Part shown: piece by piece, positions 8,197-16,716 of the stretch | How positions within the stretch are numbered: the stretch's first letter is position 1 | How the letters are laid out: each line of letters opens with the position of its first letter | Assembly (NCBI GenBank): GCA_016188575.1 | Contig: JACPHN010000127.1 | Span: 1 to 24,056 of the forward strand | Source of the DNA: Candidatus Schekmanbacteria bacterium | Lineage (GTDB): Bacteria; CSSED10-310; JACPHN01 | DNA length: 24,056 nucleotides | Direction of reading: 5' to 3' | Made by a program: the position numbers and the translations under genes | The notes under the pieces: generated by a model | Seen by the model: only the letters and a program-made list of their open reading frames with translations | Database searches by the model: none | Told to the model about the DNA's origin: nothing

Positions 8197-10928
8197 GAAG
8201 GCGCCCCGTCGAGAATGGCGCGCAGGGCTCTGACCCAGCTCTCGACCAGCGCGCGGTCCGCGCCACCGGCGGCCAGATACGCGGCGTAGGCATCCACCGC
8301 CTCGCGGGCGTTGCCGCGCTGACGTTCCAGTTGAATGCCGAGGTTTCGCAGCACGGCCGCGGGGAGCGGCACCAGGTTTTTGGCGACCTGGAGGTGGGCG
8401 TCGGCCAACTCCTGATGGTGGGACGCGATCGCAATGGCGGCCGCATTGTTGCGAATCGCAGCGTTGCTGGCCTCGAGCTGGACGGCGCGTTCGATGGCAC
8501 GGGTGGCGGCGGTGAGGTCGCCGAGCTTGAAGCTCGCCAGAGCGACGAGCTCCAACAGCGCTGCGGACTCGCCGCCGAGCTCCATGGCGCGGTTGGCGGC
8601 CGCCAGTGCAGCGGGCGTCGATCCCGTGGCAAGCAGGCTCCGAGCGGTTTCGACCAGCAGCGCTTCGGCCTGCGGCGGTAGCGGCGTGGATAGCCGCGAC
8701 AGCGCCGCCAGAGCCCGGTCAGGAGCGCCGGCCCCAAGATGCATGCGGGCCGCCTCGACCGCCAGGTCCGCGGCGCTCAACGGATCGCCGAGAGCGCACC
8801 GAGAAGCGGGGTTTCCCTCCGAATCACCGCCCGCCGGCGTCTCCGGCTCGCTCACCGCGGCCTCCAGCTCCGCCGCGCCCGCCGCCTTCTCGCCATTCGC
8901 CGCCAGCACGCGCGCCAGCGCCACCCGGGCGACGCGGCATCGGGGATCGGCTGCCAACATCCGGCGCAGGCGCTCCGCGGCGCCTTGCCAGTGCCCCTCA
9001 CGCGCCTCATGGCGCGCCAGCGCATACTGGCACTGCGCGTTTCCGGCGGCCGTCTGCACGCAGCGCCGCAGCGTTTCCGCCGCACCTGCCGCATCTCCGG
9101 CGTGCTCCTGGGCAGCCGCCAGCGCCGCCGCGTACCACGGCCGCGCGCCCTGCTCATCGCTGTCGAGCGCTGCCCGGTAGGCCTCGATCGCCTTTTTCCT
9201 CTCTCCCTTACGTTCCAGCAGGCTGCCTCTCAACATCAGCAGGTCGCCGCCTACCACCGCTGACTCACCTGCCCTGGCGGGCGCACCGAGCGCGGCAAGA
9301 CCCTCGTCGGCAAGCTCGAGCGCGCGCTTGTCCTGCCCGAGGCGCGCCACCACGAGCCCCCAGGAAAGCGCGTCAAGTGGCGCTTTCCCCTGGCGATAGG
9401 CCGCCGCAAGACTCTTGTCCGCCGCCGCCAAATCGCCGCGGCGCGCCTGCAGCGACCCGCGCAGGTGCCGCGTCTCACGGCGCTCAGGGTGCTCGGCAAG
9501 CAGTTTTTCGAGGATTTCCGCGGCCCTGTCCTCCTGGTGCAGCGCCAGGTGTGCCCGCGCGACCAGGCCGCGAATCGCCGGGTCATTCGCGCTGCGCGCC
9601 AGCGCGCTGTCCGCCAGGGGCAGAACCTGCGCCGCGTCGTTCCCGCTCACATAGAGCCCAAACAAGTGCCCATAGGCTGCGGCGTCGGCGTGCTCCGGAT
9701 CGTCCTGGATCCCCTTTTCGTAGGCGGCGATCGCCGCGGCGGCGTCACCCTTGAGCCGGTAATAGTCGCCGAGTCGATACTGCGCGCGCGGAAAGTCTCC
9801 GCGCCGGGCAATGGCCTCGAGGTGCTCGCGCGCCTCCTCCAACTTTCCTTGCCCGAGCAGCGCGCTGGACAGGTTGAAGTGCGCCAGCGGCGAGCTGGCG
9901 TCGAAGCTCAGTGCCGTCCGATACGCGGCCTCGGCATCGGCGAGCTGCCCGCGCTGAAACAGGATGTTGCCGAGGCTTACGTAAGCGAGCTGATACTCGG
10001 GATCGAGCAGAATGGCGCGGCGAAAAGCGGCCACCGCGTCATCGGGAAGCCCGAGCCGAAACAGGCAGTTGCCGAGGTTGTAGAAGGCCGGCGCGTACTC
10101 CTTGGGTGCGGGCTTTCCCTTGTCGATGGCGCGGGCCACGCGTTCCAGACCTTTTTCGTAGTACTCACGCGCCAGGTCGTATTGCTGGCGATCGTAGTAG
10201 AGGCTGGCAAGATTACTCGCGGCCTGGACGATCTCCGCGTCGAGCGCCACGGCTTTGCGATACTCGGCGATCGCGCGGTCCGGATCACCGAGCGCCAGGT
10301 GCACGTTGCCAGCGATGTAATGGAGACGTCCATCGGCATCGTCGCGATCCACGTACGCGAAAAACGGCGCCGCGGCCGGGGCATTGGCAGGTATTTTCGC
10401 CTCCAGCAGCGCCATCCCGAGCAGGTAGGCCGCTTCCTTACGTTCCGGCGCCAAGGCCAGGCACGCACCCAGCGGCTCCAACGCGTCGGCGACCTTGCCG
10501 CTGAGGCGGTAGGCGGCGCCGAGGCTGAAGAGGATGCCCGGTTCATCCGGCAGTTGCGCACGCGCCTGCTCGAGAATCGGCACGGCCTCCGCGGGGCGTT
10601 CGAGCTTGAGGAGCACGAACCCGAGGTCCGACTTTGCGGTGGCCGCGGCAGGGTCCAGGGCCAGCGCTTGCTGCAGGAGCTGCGCCGCTTCCGGCAGGCG
10701 ATCCTCCCGGATCAGCTCGCGCGCGCGCTGGTGAAGGCGCTCCGCGCCCGCGCTGTCGGAGGCCACCGCCGGGGTCGGCCCTGGGGGTGCCGCCGGCGCC
10801 GGGGTCGCCGCCTGCTCGGCATCCGCGGCCCCCCAGCCGAAAAGCGCCGCCAGGCACCACAGCGCGAGCACCGCGGCCATCTTTCTCGGGCTTGTGGTGC
10901 TGGTGCGGTGCGAAGCTAGCATGTTCAT
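8193..10928 (-). CDS. Exported tetratricopeptide-repeat protein
   Basis: 911 residues. Residues about 1-38 form a signal peptide (basic start, AAVLALWCLAALFGWGA core), then an Ala/Pro linker, then TPR units nearly end to end. Typical units read ALDPAAATAKSDLGFVLLKL, YNLGNCLFRLGLPDDAVAAF and LAYVSLGNILFQRGQLADAE; I estimate fifteen or more. TPR arrays are protein-binding scaffolds, here probably periplasmic. The gene is first in the operon, ending with TGA inside the ATGA that starts the binding-protein gene, so it likely organises or supports the binding protein and TonB receptor. A second in-frame ATG lies two codons downstream of the chosen start; no strong Shine-Dalgarno is visible for either. 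No enzyme domain was found. Confidence 0.92.
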   Translation of the reverse strand: MNMLASHRTSTTSPRKMAAVLALWCLAALFGWGAADAEQAATPAPAAPPGPTPAVASDSAGAERLHQRARELIREDRLPEAAQLLQQALALDPAAATAKSDLGFVLLKLERPAEAVPILEQARAQLPDEPGILFSLGAAYRLSGKVADALEPLGACLALAPERKEAAYLLGMALLEAKIPANAPAAAPFFAYVDRDDADGRLHYIAGNVHLALGDPDRAIAEYRKAVALDAEIVQAASNLASLYYDRQQYDLAREYYEKGLERVARAIDKGKPAPKEYAPAFYNLGNCLFRLGLPDDAVAAFRRAILLDPEYQLAYVSLGNILFQRGQLADAEAAYRTALSFDASSPLAHFNLSSALLGQGKLEEAREHLEAIARRGDFPRAQYRLGDYYRLKGDAAAAIAAYEKGIQDDPEHADAAAYGHLFGLYVSGNDAAQVLPLADSALARSANDPAIRGLVARAHLALHQEDRAAEILEKLLAEHPERRETRHLRGSLQARRGDLAAADKSLAAAYRQGKAPLDALSWGLVVARLGQDKRALELADEGLAALGAPARAGESAVVGGDLLMLRGSLLERKGERKKAIEAYRAALDSDEQGARPWYAAALAAAQEHAGDAAGAAETLRRCVQTAAGNAQCQYALARHEAREGHWQGAAERLRRMLAADPRCRVARVALARVLAANGEKAAGAAELEAAVSEPETPAGGDSEGNPASRCALGDPLSAADLAVEAARMHLGAGAPDRALAALSRLSTPLPPQAEALLVETARSLLATGSTPAALAAANRAMELGGESAALLELVALASFKLGDLTAATRAIERAVQLEASNAAIRNNAAAIAIASHHQELADAHLQVAKNLVPLPAAVLRNLGIQLERQRGNAREAVDAYAAYLAAGGADRALVESWVRALRAILDGAPS

Positions 10929-10968
10929 TGTCCGGCGGCAGTGGCGTCACGTCCTCTTCGAAGCAGGA

Positions 10969-10997
10969 AGGTTACACACACCGCACGGCTCTTTCAA
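10969..10997 (-). promoter_or_regulatory. Candidate promoter of the TPR/PhnD-like/TonB operon
   Basis: On the minus strand TTGAAA (10992-10997) is 17 bp from TAACCT (10969-10974), and the TPR start codon is about 40 nt downstream. The -35 is good and the -10 is poor, so it may need an activator. This is the best match in the gap, chosen by eye. Confidence 0.35.
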
Positions 10998-11028
10998 GAT
11001 GACCGGTGGGCGCAAGGGGAAGGAGGGT

Positions 11029-11100
11029 CCCTGAATCCACCGCCTGTTCGCCCGCACGCTGAGTGGAAAGCGCATCACAGGGACCCCCACACCTTACCTC
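11029..11100 (+). repeat. Dispersed ~70-bp intergenic repeat, copy 1
   Basis: This stretch begins CCCTGAATCCACCGCC and aligns along its length with 18382-18452 in the same orientation, sharing TGAA.CCACCGCC.GTTCGCC, GCGCATCAC and CCCCCAC blocks. It lies between the TPR operon and the truncated ATPase copy. The rest of the 10929-11278 gap holds the candidate promoter, a tandem 16-mer and a 7-bp-arm hairpin (11218-11233, CCTCAGG/CCTGAGG); I see no gene in it. Confidence 0.6.
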
Positions 11101-11119
11101 CCCCGCACGCGGGAGGAGG

Positions 11120-11151
11120 GGAGGAAGTGACAGGCGGAGGAAGTGACAGGC
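11120..11151 (+). repeat. Tandem 16-bp duplication
   Basis: Two exact head-to-tail copies of ggaggaagtgacaggc occupy 11120-11135 and 11136-11151, directly after the dispersed repeat. Probably a slippage product; no function is visible. Confidence 0.8.
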
Positions 11152-11278
11152 GATGGAAACAATGCCCGTCGCCGTCGACATCGCGAAGTGGGATGGGTGG
11201 AACGTCGCCACACCCTCCCTCAGGTGCCTGAGGACCCCGGCGGCCTGCTGCTGGAGGCGTGACCACCGGGAGCCGCGG

Positions 11279-12508
11279 CTACAACCGCATGACGCGGATC
11301 GCCTTGCCCCGGTGCGCGATCTGTTGCGATGAACAGCGCTCCTCGATCGGTGGGGCGATCGAGCGCCGGTCGAACACCAATAGCGCCCCATGCCCGAGCC
11401 CGAGCCGCAGCAAATAGTCCGTAAGCTGCTCCAGCCCCTCCGCCAACGGATCGGCCTTTTTGTCGCGCCAGACCTTGATCTCGAACGCCTCGCGTTGCTC
11501 GCCGCTGGCAAGTCGCCATCGAACACAGAGGTCCATGCGCCCGGAGCCCACGGCATACTCCCGATCCACGGTCCCGCCGCCGTTGACGATGCGCTGCAGG
11601 AACCCGAAGAAGATCAGGTGTGGCGCCGCTTCCGGATACGCCTGCTGCCTCAGGAGCGGCTCAGCGTGCTGCAGCCAGAACGCCTGGAACTCGTCGAGCA
11701 GCTTGTCCGTCAGCAGTGAGCCATCCGTGCCTACGTACCAGACCGTGCGCTGCGGCAGCGACTCTTGCACGGCGAACGCGAGCGCGCGCGGGATCACTTC
11801 ATGGTAGATCGGGTTGGCGATGCGCGGCGGCGCGCCCATTCGCCGCTCGATCAGTCCGAGGTCCTCGACGTAAGCGGCATCGTCGTCGTAGCGGTCAGCA
11901 TCGGGCGAAACGCCCGCAAGAATCGGCTCGATGACACGGCGCACGCGTTCTTCGCGCAGCTTATCCGCAAGGGAGTCCAGATGCGTGTCGCGGCGCAGGA
12001 TCAAGGTGTCCTTCGCCGCCTCGACGTGGGCGCGCGTCACAGCCACCGAGCGGTCCCGCACGTCTTTCTCGACGACCTGCCGCGCCAGCGCGTTCACCAG
12101 CCACGGCTGGCCGCGCGTCAGCTCCCAGGCCAGGGAGACCGCGTGAGGCTCGAAACGCTGCCCTGTCTCGGCGGTATGCTGCTCATACAACGCGGCAACC
12201 TCATCGGCCGTGAAGCTCGATAGAGTCAGGGAACGCACCTTGACGTTGAACGGCGAGGACGTTCCCAGCGACGCGCGTTCGGGCCGAATGCGCACCTTGT
12301 AGTCCCGGACATCCCGAAGGCCGATCAGACCGATCGACTGCGGAAGGCGATCCGGTCTTTCGCCGTATCCATCACGAAGTTGGCGCAAGACCGAAAGCAA
12401 GGTCTCGTCAAGCAGCGCGTCGATCTCGTCGAGGAACAAGACCACGGGCAGCGGCGCGGTCTCGGCCCAACGTGTCAGGTAAACCAACAGGCGGTTCTCG
12501 GGCGCCAC
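11279..12508 (-). pseudogene. AAA ATPase/PD-(D/E)XK nuclease paralogue, 5'-truncated
   Basis: Roughly nine residues in ten match the intact copy at 14534-16105 by eye, starting at RLLVYLTRWAE and running to the common C-terminus. It keeps Walker B (VVLFLDEID), the winged-helix-like region and the C-terminal GRMDL...FEIKVW nuclease signature. It has lost the N-terminal ~115 residues, including Walker A APRQSGKT. The frame stays open to 12589, but the extra codons match nothing in the family. Homology breaks at about 12508, within 40 nt of the end of a decayed transposase. A protein made from this frame could not bind ATP normally. The absence of internal stops suggests either recent truncation or retained use of the nuclease half. 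No good ribosome site was seen for a shortened start. Confidence 0.75.
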
Positions 12509-12545
12509 CTGCGGCTTGTGCGCTTGACAATAACACAACGCGTGT

Positions 12546-13580
12546 CTAGCACCAAGGGAGAGCGCCAATGGCGTTTCGGCACTCAGCACTCAACAGCTTC
12601 TTGGCTTTGCTCCGCAGCTCTTTCCGACGTTCGGCACCAGCGGCCTTGAATGCGGCGCTCTTCAGGTAGAGTCCAGGCAGCAAGGCGCCACGCACGAGCT
12701 CCTCGCGGTCACCGCTGAGCTGGAGTCCAGCCAGAACGAGGCGCATCCTGAGGAAAAAGAGCTCAACGTGGCGATCAGCGAACCGATCTGGCGCCGAGCC
12801 TTGGCAATCCGCGCCAGGCTGGTCTCGCCGAGCTCGACGCGGATGGCGACTATCTCGATGTGGTCGAAGCGCCTCGTCAGCTCAACTTGGCGGTCTTCGA
12901 GCGTGCGGAGCTGCCCATCCTCGAGTCGCACCGGATGAAAGCAGGAGCCAATGGCCCGGGTGGCCTCCGCGCACCGCGATCGGCACTGTTCCGCCTGTTG
13001 CGCCGCGAGCACCGCCTGCTCCGCGACGACGCCATCGCCGCGCGGCACGGGCTGCTCCAGCGCTCCGTCGTGCTCCGAATGGTCCGGCAGCCGAGCCCGA
13101 ACCGCTTCGAGCTGCTCCGCGGCCAGTCGGACGTGCCGTGCCAAGGGCCAAGCCTGTCGCTTGCACAAGCTCGTGCTGCACGTGGAAGAGATCCCGGGGT
13201 GTGATGCGCTCCGAGTCCTTCGCGCGCGTGCGCAAGCAACCCCTTGGCTTCGTCGCTGACGGCCTGCACGATGCTCACATCGAGGTCGCAGGTGTAGCCG
13301 CTCGCATCTTGTCGCTCCAGGTCACGGCGTCGCGCTTCTCCGATTAGCGCTCCAAAAGAATGAAGTCCGAGACGGGCTCGATGCTGGCCAGGCAAGGTTG
13401 AGGATGGGAGGTCTCATCCTGGGCCACCGTGATGAGCCGCCGAGGCATGGTCGACGCCAGCCGTTTGCGTTCGGCACTGTGGAGAGTCGATCCCATCGCG
13501 GTCGTCTCTCGGAGGGTTTCCACGTAGCACGATCTCCATCGAACAGGGCTCGGCTCCGGCGCTGGAGGATGTTCCAACAA
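12546..13580 (-). pseudogene. Decayed transposase (DUF6399-like family), one nonsense and about four frameshifts
   Basis: Pieces in three minus-strand frames join into one protein. In order they are RRLITVAQDETSHPQP and SIEPVSDFILLER, then a TAA (13344-13346) where the family has Tyr, then SEKRDAVTWSDKM, VSDEAKGLLAHAREGLGAHH, DLFHVQHELVQATGLAL, HVRLAAEQLEAVRARL, SLARIAKARRQIGSLIATL and finally MRLVLAGLQLSGDREELVRG to the TAG near 12546. I recall this order of motifs (VAQDETFHP, EPVSNFILLE, SDEAKGLL, GAHHSPDLFHVQHEL) from large transposase-like proteins annotated with DUF6399. The frame changes cannot be explained by one sequencing error. The 5' boundary is uncertain and may extend to about 13670. 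No terminal inverted repeats were identified. Confidence 0.7.
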
Positions 13581-13600
13581 TTCCGCATGCCCGTCCGGGC

Positions 13601-14533
13601 CGTTTCTTGTCGAGTGCTCCCCGTGTCGCTGCTTCTCTCCTCGCCATCTGCAGACGCGCTGTCACCAAGTCACGTAACCCGGAACCCTTGCCCCGTTGTG
13701 AGGCAAGTGGTCCAAACGATGAACGAGGCTCGTATCAGGCTCGTGCTCCTGTCCATCCTCATCCTCCTACGTGGCGGTGCACAGTCATTCCTGCCCGGAC
13801 TGCGGCGGCGCTGATTGGGGCTCGGGTCAGGGGAAGAAATCGCTGCGGCTTTTCGGCAAGCGCTCCGCCGGTCGGCACGCGACGGCGGCGGAAAGACGCT
13901 CAGATGAGAAGAGGCCACCGGACGCGCGCAACGCCTGCACGGGAGCCCGTGGCGGACCGTTGCCTTGCATGCGTGCGCAGAGGCTCAGCTCAGGCCGTCG
14001 GCGGCGGATCGGCGCTTACGCGCCGTATCGTCACGCGGGACCAGGCAATGAAGGCAAAGCCAAGGAAGGAAGGAAGGAAGGAAGGAAGGAAGGAAGGAAG
14101 GAAGGAAGGAAGCAAAACCCATGCCTCCGCTAAACGGCCGCGCGTCGTGCCGCTCAAGCAGCCACCGGCTCGCCCTACCCAACACCCGATGGCGTGCTCA
14201 ACGACCAGCACCGACGGCGCCCGCTCGAGGCAAGCCGACGCATCGCCAAGGGCGCCCATCGCGCGCTGCATTCTCGCCATCCCCTCATGTCATCACATAG
14301 GTGAGACGAGATCTTGCAGGCAGCGCACAAGATTGTCAATGGCGTCCCCCGACCCACGCGAGGCCCCTGAAAACCTACCGCGATTGATTCGATTGTCGCC
14401 CCAAACAGGCCTGTGTCCTTCCGCGGTGCGCGTCTAGGCTCAGGCCTCCAGCGCCAGTGAGCGCCGATGGCGTCGTCATGCGATCCAACTCAAGCGGGAC
14501 GACTTCTTGGATCGATTGCCAGGACCGTCATGA
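13601..14533. other. Gene-poor stretch of about 930 bp
   Basis: No gene is supported here. It contains the AAGG microsatellite and several short or overlapping open frames without recognisable domains. On the minus strand a TTGACA (about 14334-14339) lies 17 bp from CAAGAT, with GAGGGG before an ATG at about 14280 that opens a 96-codon frame (13990-14280) crossing the microsatellite. That arrangement is suggestive, but the protein matches nothing I know. The stretch may be remnant DNA left by loss of the missing ATPase 5' end and transposase decay; no ATPase N-terminal sequence was found in it. Confidence 0.5.
14062..14112 (+). repeat. Tetranucleotide microsatellite (AAGG)~12.75
   Basis: An uninterrupted run of AAGG units over 51 nt, read as TTCC on the minus strand. 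Perfect tetranucleotide arrays of this length are rare in bacteria and prone to slippage, so the copy number probably varies between cells. A change of one unit would shift any frame that crosses it. Confidence 0.95.
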
Positions 14534-16105
14534 TCACAGGCGCAAAACGCGGATCGATTTGCCCCGGTGCTCGATCTGTTGCGACGAACAGCGCTCCGCG
14601 AGCGGCGGGGCGGTCGAGCGCCGGTCGAACAGCAGCAGGGCGCCATGCTCGAGCCCGAGCCGCACCAGGTAGTCCGCGAGCTGATCCAGCCCCTCGGGCT
14701 GAGGGTCGGCCCGCTTGTCGCGCCAGACCTTGATCTCGAACGCCTCCCGCTGCTCACCGCCGGGGTGTCGCCAGCGGACGCACAGGTCCATACGCCCCGA
14801 GCCGACGGCATACTCCCGATCCACGGTCCCGCCGCCGTTGACGATGCGCTGCAGGAACCCGAAGAAGATCAGATGCGGCGCCGCTTCGGGGTACGGCTGC
14901 TGCCTGAGCAGCGGTTCGGCGTGTTGCCGCCAGAAGGCCTGGAATTCGTCGAGCAGCTTGGTCGTCAGCAACAAACCGTCCGCGCCCACGTACCAGACCG
15001 AACGCTGGGGCAGCGACTCCTGCACCGCGAACGCGAGCGCACGCGGGATGACCTCATGGTAGATGGGGTTGGCGATGCGCGGCGGCGCACCCGTGCGGCG
15101 CTCGATCAAGCCGAGGTCCTCGACGTAGGCGGCATCGTCGTCATAGCGGTCGAGGTCGGGCAGGTCGCCCGCAAGCACCGGCTCGATGACCCGGCGGACG
15201 CGCTCCTCGCGCAGCTTGTCCGCCAGGGAATCCAGGTGGGTGTCGCGGCGCAGGATCAAGGTGTCCTTGGCGGCCTCGACGTGGGCGCGCGTCACGGCCA
15301 CCGAGCGGTCCCGCACGTCATCCTCCACGACCTGCCGCGCCAGCGCGTTCACCAGCCACGGCTGGCCGCGCGTCAGCTCCCAGGCCAGGGAAAGCGCGTC
15401 GGGTTCGAACCGCTGTCCGGTCTCGGCGGTGTGCTGCACAAGCAACGCCGCAACCTCATCGGGAGTGAAGTTCGACAGCCTCAGAGAGCGCACCTTGACG
15501 TTGAACGGGGACGAGGTTCCCAACGAGGCGCTTTCAGGCCGTATGCGCACCTTGTAGTCCCGAACATCCCTCAGCCCGATCAGGCCGATCGACTGAGGAA
15601 AGCGATCCGGTCGCTCGCCGTATCCGGCGCGAAGCTGGCGCAGCACCGAAAGCAAGGTCTCGTCGAGCAGGGCGTCGATCTCGTCGAGGAACAAGACCAC
15701 GGGCAGCGGCGCCTTCGCGGCCCAGCGGGTCAGGTAGTGGATGAGGCGGGTTTCGGCTGGGACGCCGGCAAGCGCTTCGGGTGGCAGCGGCCGAAGGGCT
15801 TCGGGGAGGCGCTGCGCAGCGAATTCAACCGAGCTGAGAAGAGCCGCGATTCCACGATCGAGGTCGCCACCGGCGGGTTGCGCTGCCTCGCAGCTCGCCA
15901 GCACCGCGGCGTGGCGGCCCTCGGAGGTGAGCGCGCGGGCGAACGCCCGCAAGCAGGTGGTCTTGCCGCTTTGCCGTGGGGCGTGCACGACGAAATAGAG
16001 TTTCTGCACGATGAGCTCCCGGACCGATGGCAGACGATGCTCGGCCGGCAGCATGAAATGATCCTCGGGGTCACACGGTCCGGCGGTATTGAAAAAGCGA
16101 GGCAT
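14534..16105 (-). CDS. AAA ATPase with C-terminal PD-(D/E)XK nuclease-like domain
   Basis: 523 residues, intact. The N-terminal ATPase has a Walker A of the APRQSGKTT form (42-50; Ala replaces the usual first Gly, which I recall as common in AAA_35-like ATPases) and Walker B VVLFLDEID (136-144). A central helical region follows (REERVRRVIEPVLAGD). The C-terminus carries GSGRMDLCVRW and FEIKVWR, placing D440, E457 and K459 in a D...ExK arrangement expected of PD-(D/E)XK nucleases. I chose the ATG at 16105 because GGAG lies 8 nt upstream and the family usually begins MPRFFNTAGP; the open frame to 16228 is probably not translated. Such genes occur as multicopy accessory families of unknown biology; mobility, defence or genome maintenance are all possible. 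It follows a VapBC-like pair on the same strand. Confidence 0.88.
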   Translation of the reverse strand: MPRFFNTAGPCDPEDHFMLPAEHRLPSVRELIVQKLYFVVHAPRQSGKTTCLRAFARALTSEGRHAAVLASCEAAQPAGGDLDRGIAALLSSVEFAAQRLPEALRPLPPEALAGVPAETRLIHYLTRWAAKAPLPVVLFLDEIDALLDETLLSVLRQLRAGYGERPDRFPQSIGLIGLRDVRDYKVRIRPESASLGTSSPFNVKVRSLRLSNFTPDEVAALLVQHTAETGQRFEPDALSLAWELTRGQPWLVNALARQVVEDDVRDRSVAVTRAHVEAAKDTLILRRDTHLDSLADKLREERVRRVIEPVLAGDLPDLDRYDDDAAYVEDLGLIERRTGAPPRIANPIYHEVIPRALAFAVQESLPQRSVWYVGADGLLLTTKLLDEFQAFWRQHAEPLLRQQPYPEAAPHLIFFGFLQRIVNGGGTVDREYAVGSGRMDLCVRWRHPGGEQREAFEIKVWRDKRADPQPEGLDQLADYLVRLGLEHGALLLFDRRSTAPPLAERCSSQQIEHRGKSIRVLRL

Positions 16106-16214
16106 CGGCAGGTCTCCGGGCAACGGCTGCTGCACTCGAGCTTGGTGGAAGTCGTCGATTTCGGGAATGAAATGAGCCAAAGTGAGCATTACGTTACGCG
16201 ACCAGGCGCCTGAC

Positions 16215-16236
16215 CACCGGGTGATCATCCCCGGTG
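16215..16236 (-). other. Hairpin between vapC-like and ATPase genes
   Basis: CACCGGG (16215-16221) and CCCGGTG (16230-16236) form a perfect 7-bp stem with an 8-nt loop. It sits in the ~180-bp gap between the toxin stop and the ATPase start. There is no T tract, so it is a weak terminator or attenuator candidate. Confidence 0.3.
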
Positions 16237-16289
16237 TGCGGCACTGCCGCGATCGGCGAAGGTCGGGCGGTGAAGAGCACGCGCCTCCC

Positions 16290-16716
16290 TTAGAGCTCGG
16301 AACACGGGTTACGAAACCGCACGCCCTCGATCACTTGGGCGGCCGTGAAATCCTCGCTGAGCACCTCGGCAACTCCGTGCAACATGGCCACCGACCAACC
16401 TCGAGCATCCCAAGAGCTCAGCTTGTGATGGATAACGCCTCGGACCGCCTCCAATACTACAGCAGGGGTCAGCGGCCGCACTGGCCAGATGCGGCAAAGC
16501 TGCTCAAGATTTCGACGAGCCATTTCCGGTGCGATCGGTGGCGAAAGCTTGCGCGTCACTACGGCGAAGTACTCGGAGAGACTTTGGCTGGTCAGGGTTC
16601 CTTCGCGGTTGGTTACCAGTTTCTCCAGCATTTCGACAGCTCGGCGCTGTCTTTTTTGGAGTCGACGGATCTGCCGCATAGACCAGGAAATTCGTATCAA
16701 TCAGGATCTCAGGCAC
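16290..16716 (-). pseudogene. VapC-like PIN-domain toxin, frameshifted
   Basis: Two overlapping minus-strand frames form one PIN protein. The first starts at GTG (16714-16716) and encodes MPEILIDTNFLVYAADPSTP; the second continues RRAVEMLEKLVTN, then SQSLSEYFAVVTRKL and SSWDARGWSVAMLH and SEDF to the TAA at 16290. The four acidic PIN positions are all present across the join: Asp in LIDTN, Glu in SEYF, Asp in SWDA and Asp in SEDF. The shift falls in a run of six A at about 16655; one A fewer restores the frame. PIN toxins are Mg-dependent RNases that cut tRNA or rRNA. The start overlaps the antitoxin gene by 8 nt. It may be an inactivated toxin, a sequencing error in the homopolymer, or a gene rescued by slippage. 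Confidence 0.7.

Noticed and set aside
13601-14533. Missing N-terminal half of the truncated ATPase upstream of the transposase remains
   Set aside because: No MPRFFNTAGP- or APRQSGKT-like sequence was found in any frame there, so simple insertion without deletion is not supported.
14567-16213. 548-codon plus-strand open frame opposite the ATPase gene
   Set aside because: It mirrors the minus-strand ATPase, which has real motifs and a ribosome site; long antisense frames are expected in GC-rich coding DNA. The 484-codon frame at 9465-10919 opposite the TPR gene is rejected for the same reason.
11260-16221. TGACCACCGGG at 11260-11270 and 16211-16221 as direct repeats bounding a mobile unit
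   Set aside because: An 11-nt match is expected many times by chance in a GC-rich 24-kb window, and no other element ends are present.
16650-16662. Programmed -1 frameshift at A-AAA-AAG in the PIN toxin
   Set aside because: The heptamer is in the right phase, but the downstream PIN frame needs a +1 shift (one A fewer), so -1 slippage would not give the toxin.
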